A DNA stretch of 6,002 bases from Smithellaceae bacterium (lineage in GTDB: Bacteria; Desulfobacterota; Syntrophia; Syntrophales; JAQULV01), in contig JAQULV010000101.1 of the NCBI GenBank assembly GCA_028718405.1, forward strand, positions 1 through 6,002, given 5' to 3'. Within the stretch, counting starts at the first letter, position 1. Each line of letters opens with the position of its first letter. Positions 1 through 5,264 of this stretch are shown one piece after another. Both the position numbers and the translations under genes were made by a program. The notes under the pieces were generated by a model. It did not search any database and was not told where the DNA came from. It saw nothing but the letters and a program-made list of their open reading frames with translations.

Positions 1-93
1 CCAAGGCACCTCGTGTTCGTTATTGCAGGCCGTCACGCAGGCATTGCAGTTGATGCAGCGTTCGGCATCGCAGAGAAATTTCATTCGCGCCAT
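1..93 (-). CDS. fdhB: Formate dehydrogenase iron-sulfur (beta) subunit, N-terminal fragment
   Basis: This is the electron-transfer subunit that takes electrons from the catalytic subunit through several [4Fe-4S] clusters and passes them to a membrane cytochrome b. Only the first 31 codons lie in the window; the gene runs off the left edge in an open frame. The start MARMKFLCDAERCINC is the usual opening of this family, and Cys13, Cys16, Cys19 and Cys23 form the first ferredoxin-type C-x2-C-x2-C-x3-C motif, followed by the conserved NEHEVPW. The ATG at 93-91 is chosen because AAAGGAGG lies 6 nt upstream; Met4 is a possible but less well-placed alternative. It starts 14 bp after the fdhA stop, so the two subunits are surely co-transcribed. 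The family has no signal peptide of its own and is normally exported in complex with the Tat-bearing alpha subunit. The membrane anchor subunit is expected just beyond the edge. Identity is confident despite the short fragment. Confidence 0.9.
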   Translation of the reverse strand, partial: MARMKFLCDAERCINCNACVTACNNEHEVPW

Positions 94-99
94 GATGAG

Positions 100-107
100 C
101 CTCCTTT
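100..107 (-). promoter_or_regulatory. Ribosome binding site of fdhB
   Basis: AAAGGAGG on the minus strand lies 6 nt before the ATG at 93. It sits directly after the fdhA TGA stop, so it fixes the fdhB start and suggests efficient re-initiation after fdhA translation. Confidence 0.8.
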
Positions 108-2996
108 TCAAGCCGGCGTGATGCGGCAGAGAGTCGCCTTGGTTTCCTGCATCTGAGTCACCGAGTCGTATCCATAGGTAGTGGCTGTGTTGCAGGCCTC
201 ACCCCGTACGTACGGCGCCGTACCGGCGGGATAACGATCGTAGAGGTCCTTGCCCTGAAACCAGCCGCCGAAATGAAACGGTGTCCAGACCACGCCGGGC
301 CCCACCCTTTCGGTAATCAACGCCCGCACCTTGATCCTGGCTCCTTCGGCGCCTTCCAGCCAGATATACTGACCGTTGAAGATCCCGGCATCGGCCGCAT
401 CCTTCGGATTGACTTCGGCAAACATCTCCGGACGCAGTTTTGCGAGCCACTGGTTGGAGCGCGTCTCCTCGCCGCCGCCCTCGTATTCGACCAGCCGGCC
501 GCTCGTGAACACGAGCGGGTACTTTGCGCTGTGGTTGACGGACTGGATCGACTGGTAGCGCGTCGGCACCCGGTAGAAGGCCTTGCGGTCCGCGTAGGTT
601 GGATATTTTTTCACGAGGTCGAAACGCGGTGTGTAGAGGGGCTCCCGGTGGATGGGGTTGGGATCAGGATATTCCCGGACGTTGCAACGGGCACGACCGT
701 TTCCGAAGGGCGCGCAGCCGTGTTTGATGGCAACGCGCTGGATGCCACCCGAAAGGTCGGTCTTCCAGTTTTTGCCTTCGGCCTCCTTTTTTTCCGCCGG
801 CGTCAGGTCGTTCCACCAGCCCAGTTTTTTGAGCAGGTCGGAAGTGAACTCGGGGTAGCCATCTTTGATCTCCGAACCTTTCGCGTAGACACCTTTGGCA
901 AGCAGGCTCTCGCCGTTTCTCTCCGTCCCCCAGGCAGCACGGAAGACCAGGCCGCCTTCGGCAACGGGCTTGCTGGGATCATAGAGGAGAGGTGTGCCGG
1001 GATGCTTCATCTCGGGCGTTCCCCAGCAGGGCCAGGGAAGGCCATAGTAGTCGCCTTTGCACGGACCGCCTTCCGCCTTGAGGGTTGTTGTATCGAAGGT
1101 GCCGCGGTACTTGGCGTGCATCTTGAGGCGCTCCGGGCTCTGCCCGGTATAGCCGATCGTCCAGGCCCCGCGATTGATCTCTCGCAGGATGTCCTCGACC
1201 AGCGGCTCGTCGCCCGTCACCTTGATGTGTCGGCACAGCTCGTTTGCAAAGCCGAGCTTCTTGGCCAGTTTGTAAAGGATCGCGTGATCGGGCAGCGACT
1301 CGTAAAGCGGCTCGATGATCTTGTCTCGCCATTGCAGCGACCTGTTCGACGCCGTGACCGACCCGCTGGTCTCGTACTGGGTGCACGACGGCAGCAGATA
1401 GGTGTCGTTCTTCCGGTCGCTCATCACCGCCATATGGGTCGGATGGGGATCGGAGATCACGAGCATATCCAGCTTCTCCAGGGCCTTCTTCATCTGCGTC
1501 CCGCGGGTCTGGCTGTTGCAGGCATGCCCCTGGAAGAAGACGGCGCGAATGTTGTCGCGCTGCGACAGGTTCTTCTTGTCTTCGAGCACGCCGTCGATCC
1601 AGCGTGACACCGGGATGCCGGGAATATACATCGGGTAGTCCATCTTGCCACCGCCGGCATCGTACTGCTGGCTCATATCGAAGCGGGACTTGATCCATTC
1701 GTAGTCGACGTCCCAGACCCGGGCCCAATGTTTCCAGGCGCCTTCGGCTAAACCGTAATAACAGGAGAGGGTGTGGCAATTGGGTCCCACATCTGTCGCT
1801 CCCTGGACATTGTCGTGACCGCGGTAGATATTGGCACCGCCGCCCGACATCCCGACGTTTCCCAAGGCGAGCTGCAAAATGCAAAAGAGCCGCGTGGTGT
1901 TGTTGCCGATGTGGTGCTGGGTCACCCCCATGCACCAGACGATGGAACTGGGCTTGTTCTTCGCCATGGTCTGGGCGATTTCGAACACCTTCTCCTTCGG
2001 TATGCCGGTGACGTCGGCGACGACCTCGGGTGGCCATTTTTCCGTCTCCTTCCGGACGTCGTCCATTCCCCATACGCGTTTGGCGATGAAATCCTTATCC
2101 TCCCAGCCGTTTCGGAAGATGTGCCAGAGCAGCCCATAGATAAAGGGAATATCGGTTCCGGGGCGGAGACGGGCGTAGATGTCGGCATGGGCCGCTGTGC
2201 GGGTCCGGCGCGGATCGACAACGATCATGATGCCGCCGTTTTCCTTGCCGCGCAGCACGTGCTGCATGGCGACCGGGTGGGCTTCGGCGGCGTTACTGCC
2301 CAGAAAGAGCATGGCCTTGCAGTTGTGCATGTCGTTGTAGGAGTTCGTCATCGCCCCGTAGCCGAACGTGCTCGCCACGCCATACACCGTCGTGGAATGG
2401 CAGATGCGGGCCTGGTTATCGGTGTTATTGGTGCCCCAGAGGGCGGCGAACTTCCCCTGAAGATAGGCTCCTTCATTACTCGCTTTGGACGAGCCGCAGA
2501 TAAACAGGGCATCGGGACCTGACTCCGCCCGAATCTTCAAAAGACGATCACCGATCTCGCCAATAGCTTGATCCCAGGAGAGACGCGTCCACGTTCCGTT
2601 CACGAGCTTCATGGGATACTTCACCCGCTTGTGCCCGAAGCCGTGATCGCGGGCGGAAGCGCCCTTTGCGCAATGGGCGCCCAAGTTCAAGGGCGACTCG
2701 TAGTCCGGTTCCTGTCCTACCCATACGCCGTTTTGCAGCTGCGCGATGATTCCGCATCCGACCGAACAATGCGTGCAGATCGTCCGGCGGTATTCTGACT
2801 TCAGTTCGGGCCGGGGAAAATTCGTCTTTTCCTCGGTGGTGGCCTCCCGCATGCAGCCCATGGGGAGCATGCTTAAAAGGGCGCCGCTGCCCAGCATCAC
2901 GCCGCCTCTGATCAGAAAGGTCCGGCGATCGATACCCTCGGACGATGCCGCATCCGCGGATATACGCTGCAGACGTTTGCTATGAAACTGTCTCAT
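108..2996 (-). CDS. fdhA: Tat-exported formate dehydrogenase catalytic (alpha) subunit, cysteine type
   Basis: This is the catalytic subunit that oxidises formate to CO2 in the periplasm at a bis-molybdopterin-guanine-dinucleotide Mo or W site. The protein is 962 residues, normal for the family. An N-terminal Tat signal has the twin arginine at 24-25 (DRRTFLIRGG) and a hydrophobic stretch to about residue 47. Cys74, Cys77, Cys81 and Cys109 form the [4Fe-4S] motif C-x2-C-x3-C-x27-C. The metal ligand is Cys199 (TGC codon, 2402-2400), followed by the conserved His200 in ARICHS, where many relatives have selenocysteine. Residues roughly 110-640 are the molybdopterin oxidoreductase domains (for example LFLGSNAAEAHP, VVDPRRTRTA, YRGHDNVQGATD). 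Residues about 825-955 are the C-terminal molydopterin dinucleotide-binding domain (FTSGRLVEYEGGG, WTPFHFGG, NTATTYGYD). The start at 2996 has GGAGGA 8 nt upstream. The frame stays open to 3206, but that extension overlaps the upstream gene and lies before the Tat signal. Mo versus W cannot be told from sequence. Confidence 0.95.
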   Translation of the reverse strand: MRQFHSKRLQRISADAASSEGIDRRTFLIRGGVMLGSGALLSMLPMGCMREATTEEKTNFPRPELKSEYRRTICTHCSVGCGIIAQLQNGVWVGQEPDYESPLNLGAHCAKGASARDHGFGHKRVKYPMKLVNGTWTRLSWDQAIGEIGDRLLKIRAESGPDALFICGSSKASNEGAYLQGKFAALWGTNNTDNQARICHSTTVYGVASTFGYGAMTNSYNDMHNCKAMLFLGSNAAEAHPVAMQHVLRGKENGGIMIVVDPRRTRTAAHADIYARLRPGTDIPFIYGLLWHIFRNGWEDKDFIAKRVWGMDDVRKETEKWPPEVVADVTGIPKEKVFEIAQTMAKNKPSSIVWCMGVTQHHIGNNTTRLFCILQLALGNVGMSGGGANIYRGHDNVQGATDVGPNCHTLSCYYGLAEGAWKHWARVWDVDYEWIKSRFDMSQQYDAGGGKMDYPMYIPGIPVSRWIDGVLEDKKNLSQRDNIRAVFFQGHACNSQTRGTQMKKALEKLDMLVISDPHPTHMAVMSDRKNDTYLLPSCTQYETSGSVTASNRSLQWRDKIIEPLYESLPDHAILYKLAKKLGFANELCRHIKVTGDEPLVEDILREINRGAWTIGYTGQSPERLKMHAKYRGTFDTTTLKAEGGPCKGDYYGLPWPCWGTPEMKHPGTPLLYDPSKPVAEGGLVFRAAWGTERNGESLLAKGVYAKGSEIKDGYPEFTSDLLKKLGWWNDLTPAEKKEAEGKNWKTDLSGGIQRVAIKHGCAPFGNGRARCNVREYPDPNPIHREPLYTPRFDLVKKYPTYADRKAFYRVPTRYQSIQSVNHSAKYPLVFTSGRLVEYEGGGEETRSNQWLAKLRPEMFAEVNPKDAADAGIFNGQYIWLEGAEGARIKVRALITERVGPGVVWTPFHFGGWFQGKDLYDRYPAGTAPYVRGEACNTATTYGYDSVTQMQETKATLCRITPA

Positions 2997-3004
2997 CGAT
3001 CCAA

Positions 3005-3010
3005 TCCTCC
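3005..3010 (-). promoter_or_regulatory. Ribosome binding site that decides the fdhA start
   Basis: GGAGGA on the minus strand is 8 nt upstream of the ATG at 2996-2994. It favours this internal start over the longest open frame, which begins at 3206 inside the preceding gene. The chosen start leaves 23 residues before the twin arginine, a long n-region but one also found in related FdhA proteins. Confidence 0.8.
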
Positions 3011-3025
3011 ATCCTTTCAGGCAGC

Positions 3026-3226
3026 CTACAGGCGAGCCGTTTCGTAATATTTTTTCACGTGCTCCGTTTCCCTGTACCCCTGACCCGCTATATCCGGCGG
3101 CGAGGTCGGCTGTTTTCGCCTTGCCCGGGCGGGCTTGATCGTATCCAAAAGAAACGTGAGGCCGCCCAGAATGGCTGCATTTTTGAGAAACGATCGCCGG
3201 TCGCAAGAGGGTTTCCTGTCCATCAT
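3026..3226 (-). CDS. Small Tat-signal protein of formate dehydrogenase loci
   Basis: This 66-residue protein matches the small family described as 'formate dehydrogenase region TAT target' (TIGR02811, from memory). Its function is not known; a subunit or assembly role for the enzyme has been suggested because of its constant location. The sequence shows a strong Tat motif, DRRSFLKNA, with arginines at residues 9-10, then a hydrophobic stretch (AAILGGLTFLL), a basic KPARARRK segment, and the hallmark C-terminal motif Y-R-x-T-x-H-V-x-x-Y-Y in GYRETEHVKKYYETARL. It has no cysteines, so no obvious metal-cluster ligands. The ATG at 3226 is chosen because AAGGAG lies 8 nt upstream; an upstream in-frame ATG at 3268, touching the porin stop codon, lacks a ribosome binding site and would put 14 extra acidic and charged residues in front. 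It ends 29 bp before fdhA. The second of the two adjacent ATGs (3223) could also be used. Confidence 0.85.
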   Translation of the reverse strand: MMDRKPSCDRRSFLKNAAILGGLTFLLDTIKPARARRKQPTSPPDIAGQGYRETEHVKKYYETARL

Positions 3227-3234
3227 CTTCTTTT

Positions 3235-3240
3235 CTCCTT
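3235..3240 (-). promoter_or_regulatory. Ribosome binding site deciding the small Tat gene start
   Basis: AAGGAG on the minus strand is 8 nt before the ATG at 3226. It supports the 66-residue form over the 80-residue open frame that begins at 3268. Confidence 0.75.
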
Positions 3241-3268
3241 CCTCGTCGCTCGCCACGCCGTATGGCAT

Positions 3269-4540
3269 TTAGAATTTCAGTTGAAAGCCGATCTGATACT
3301 TGTCGTAATTCGTGCCTGCGGCAGCGGAATCGAACTTCTCCCGCTCAAAGGCCGCAAAGGGCATGAACTCCGTGGTCACGTCGTAAGACAAACCGGCGAT
3401 GTAGGTCTTATTGGCGTCATTTGCCGCATCCGTGTCGGGATCGTAGTAATGATACTTCCCAAATATCCTGAGTTCCTCCAGGCCTGGGATGCGCAGAAAA
3501 GCGGCCGCCAGGTATCCTTTACGATTATGCTCTTCGGTGGATACATAGGTACCCTTGCCCCAGTAGTACTGTCCCATCACGGTAAAGTATTCGTGTTGCA
3601 GGGAGACCTGCCCCACGTTGACGCGCCACTTCGGGTAGTCCGTAACGACACCCTGACCGGGCGCAAAGTTATTGTTACTCAGTCCGTAGGTTCCAAAATA
3701 GGCGAGTTGAAGTCCTTTGAGGATCGGGACCATGGGCAGCGGCCGGATATAGATCAGGCCGGAGGGGGCCTTATTATTGTTGGCCTCCGTGTTGACAAAT
3801 CCGGCGCCGTTATAGAGACCCACAAAGTATCCGCCCCACTTCCCGGCAAACTGCTTTGTGGCAAACTTGAGATAGTCCTTGTCCATGTAGCCGCCGAAGA
3901 CCCCTTGGTTGGAGATGCCCAGATCCGATGTTGACTGGACGGCATGGGCGTCGAGGAGGTTCTGTCCCTGGACGCGGAAAGGCCAAATCGCCGCATCGTA
4001 GGCGTCCGAAGGGGTCGGAATCATGCCGAGCTGCGTAGCCGTCCCGTAGAAGCTGAGGTTGACAAAGGCGTATTTCAGCCGCAACTGCAGCCCGTCCTTG
4101 TCGGCCGGATCGACGGAAGTGAAAAGATCGGAAGTGATGTTCATTCCCAGCCAGTCGTTTATATCCCTGGTAAGGGTAATGTAGGCCCGGTTCAATGCGA
4201 ACTGGTTTACGGAGGCGGCATTGTCTGGCTTCTTGTTGTTCCACTCCGCATAGATCGTGGTGCCGAATTTGAATCCCCGCAGCGCGGGCGGCAGAAAATC
4301 TCCTTTTTCGGCTGCAGTCTTCGTCTCTTCTTGGGCAACCGCCCGCTCTTCCTTCGCCCGGGCGTCCATCTCCTTCAGCAGGGAGTCCGCCTCGTCCGGC
4401 GTGATAACCTTTTTGCTCTTGAGAAGATCAATCAGGCGCGCGGTATCCGCTTCAGCAGCCCACAGCATGACCGGGGTGCTCCAGAGGAAAACCAAGCAGA
4501 CCAACAACCCCACCACACTCTTTTTCTTCAGGTTGATCAT
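3269..4540 (-). CDS. Outer-membrane beta-barrel porin, phosphate-selective porin (OprO/OprP)-like
   Basis: The 423-residue protein is predicted to be an outer-membrane channel for small solutes. It has a Sec signal peptide: a basic start (MINLKKK), a hydrophobic core at about 8-28, and an AEA cleavage site at 29-31. A charged helical segment follows (about 32-80), containing the hairpin-like LIDLLKSKKVITPDEADSLL and a Glu/Lys/Ala-rich stretch. The rest (about 85-423) has alternating aromatic and polar strands, Gly/Asn-rich loops, no cysteine, and a C-terminal YQIGFQLKF ending in Phe, the usual Bam recognition signal. N-terminal helical segments of this type occur in porins of anaerobic deltaproteobacteria. 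It lies 40 bp after the chaperone gene and 42 bp before the small Tat gene, inside the formate dehydrogenase operon. A role in formate or other anion entry is inferred from position only; the substrate cannot be read from the sequence. Confidence 0.85.
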   Translation of the reverse strand: MINLKKKSVVGLLVCLVFLWSTPVMLWAAEADTARLIDLLKSKKVITPDEADSLLKEMDARAKEERAVAQEETKTAAEKGDFLPPALRGFKFGTTIYAEWNNKKPDNAASVNQFALNRAYITLTRDINDWLGMNITSDLFTSVDPADKDGLQLRLKYAFVNLSFYGTATQLGMIPTPSDAYDAAIWPFRVQGQNLLDAHAVQSTSDLGISNQGVFGGYMDKDYLKFATKQFAGKWGGYFVGLYNGAGFVNTEANNNKAPSGLIYIRPLPMVPILKGLQLAYFGTYGLSNNNFAPGQGVVTDYPKWRVNVGQVSLQHEYFTVMGQYYWGKGTYVSTEEHNRKGYLAAAFLRIPGLEELRIFGKYHYYDPDTDAANDANKTYIAGLSYDVTTEFMPFAAFEREKFDSAAAGTNYDKYQIGFQLKF

Positions 4541-4546
4541 TGCCGT

Positions 4547-4553
4547 CTCCTTT
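4547..4553 (-). promoter_or_regulatory. Ribosome binding site of the porin gene
   Basis: AAAGGAG on the minus strand is 6 nt before the ATG at 4540, giving a confident start. The 40-bp gap between the upstream stop and this ATG shows no convincing promoter or hairpin terminator. Confidence 0.75.
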
Positions 4554-4580
4554 CACCAAGTCTGATAAGCCTTACGCCGT

Positions 4581-5264
4581 TTACGGAAAAAATCTGCCCG
4601 CGGCCAAATCCTCACCGATGGTGCCACCTGCAGTCTGTACTTCTCCGGATATAGCTGCCCGCAGATATTCATTCTCCGTTTCAAGAAGACCAAGACCGAA
4701 TAGACCAACGGCCCGATAGAATGGATATGCCGTCTTGGTTTGCAGATCGCGGAAGAATGCCGGCATCCATGACAGGAGGTGAGCATGAAGAAAATTCGCC
4801 TGCAGCCCGGAGTGTACACAGGCGTCTCCGGCGAGAATCGCCATGACTTCGCACAAGGCCCCGGCGTGGTCCTCGGTATCGTGGAAATTGTCCTTCTTCA
4901 CGATCCCCAGGCGCATAAGATCGCGTCTCAGTACCGCCAAGGATCGGGACTGCATATTTTTCTCCCGGTACCAGGAACCGCAGGGTTGCAGGGTCCCGCA
5001 TCCCATATTCTCAAAAAGCCGGGCGAACTCCTTTGTCAGCTCCTCTTCCGTGCCGTCGCACGCAGCAGCGCGCAAGGCGTGCAATGTCTGGCTGAGATTC
5101 GCGGGGATATCTTCGTCCCAGCGCAAATCCCGCAGAATCTTGATCAGTCTCTCGCCGGGCGGTTGCGTCAGGAGCTGCGCCAAAAGCATATAGCTGTCGG
5201 CACGTATCTCCGCGAAGCGCGCAAACCACGCCGGCTGTTCCGTATTTCTTAACGCGCTATCCAT
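4581..5264 (-). CDS. TorD/DmsD-family molybdoenzyme maturation chaperone
   Basis: This 227-residue cytoplasmic chaperone most likely binds the Tat signal or apo form of FdhA, keeping it from export until the molybdopterin cofactor and Fe-S cluster are in place. The predicted protein is mostly helical, with no signal peptide or membrane segment. TorD-family marks are visible: EFARLFE at 79-85, the QPCGSWYREK loop at 93-102 (usually P-x-x-S-x-Y/W), and TEDHAGALCEVMAILA at 130-145, corresponding to the family's E-x-D-H-x-x-x-x-x-E-x-M signature. A final helical part, FLHAHLLSWMPAFFRDL, follows at 158-174. Length is normal for the family. The start ATG overlaps the end of the upstream iron-sulfur gene by 16 bp, with GGAG 8 nt upstream, suggesting translational coupling. 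Its presence with FdhA and a Tat peptide makes FdhA the likely client, though the small Tat protein could be a second one. Confidence 0.88.
   Translation of the reverse strand: MDSALRNTEQPAWFARFAEIRADSYMLLAQLLTQPPGERLIKILRDLRWDEDIPANLSQTLHALRAAACDGTEEELTKEFARLFENMGCGTLQPCGSWYREKNMQSRSLAVLRRDLMRLGIVKKDNFHDTEDHAGALCEVMAILAGDACVHSGLQANFLHAHLLSWMPAFFRDLQTKTAYPFYRAVGLFGLGLLETENEYLRAAISGEVQTAGGTIGEDLAAGRFFP

Noticed and set aside
273..1607. 444-codon open frame on the plus strand
   Set aside because: It lies antisense to fdhA, whose protein is clearly conserved throughout. The translation has no recognisable domain and is rich in His/Arg/Val/Gly, as expected of a mirror frame in GC-rich coding DNA.
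979..2073. 364-codon minus-strand open frame inside fdhA
   Set aside because: It is an alternative frame of the same strand with Arg/His-rich, unnatural composition and no motif; fdhA is continuous through it.
1773..2522. 249-codon plus-strand open frame
   Set aside because: It is antisense to the conserved molybdopterin domain of fdhA, with no domain signal of its own.
2997..3206. 70-residue N-terminal extension of fdhA
   Set aside because: The extension overlaps the small Tat gene in another frame, precedes the Tat signal and has no ribosome binding site, whereas GGAGGA sits 8 nt before the ATG at 2996.
3227..3268. 14-residue N-terminal extension of the small Tat protein from the ATG at 3268
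   Set aside because: This ATG directly abuts the porin stop and has no Shine-Dalgarno sequence; the ATG at 3226 has AAGGAG at good spacing and gives the family's usual length.
2945..3934. 329-codon plus-strand open frame spanning several genes
   Set aside because: It runs antisense across the porin, the small Tat gene and the start of fdhA, all of which are supported by motifs and ribosome binding sites.
4541..4580. Possible terminator or promoter between the chaperone and porin genes
   Set aside because: Only 40 bp, no stable GC-rich hairpin followed by a T-run on the minus strand and no convincing -35/-10 pair.
3944..4654. 236-codon plus-strand open frame
   Set aside because: It is antisense to the porin and the chaperone end; the porin has a signal peptide, barrel pattern and C-terminal Phe that make the minus-strand reading clear.
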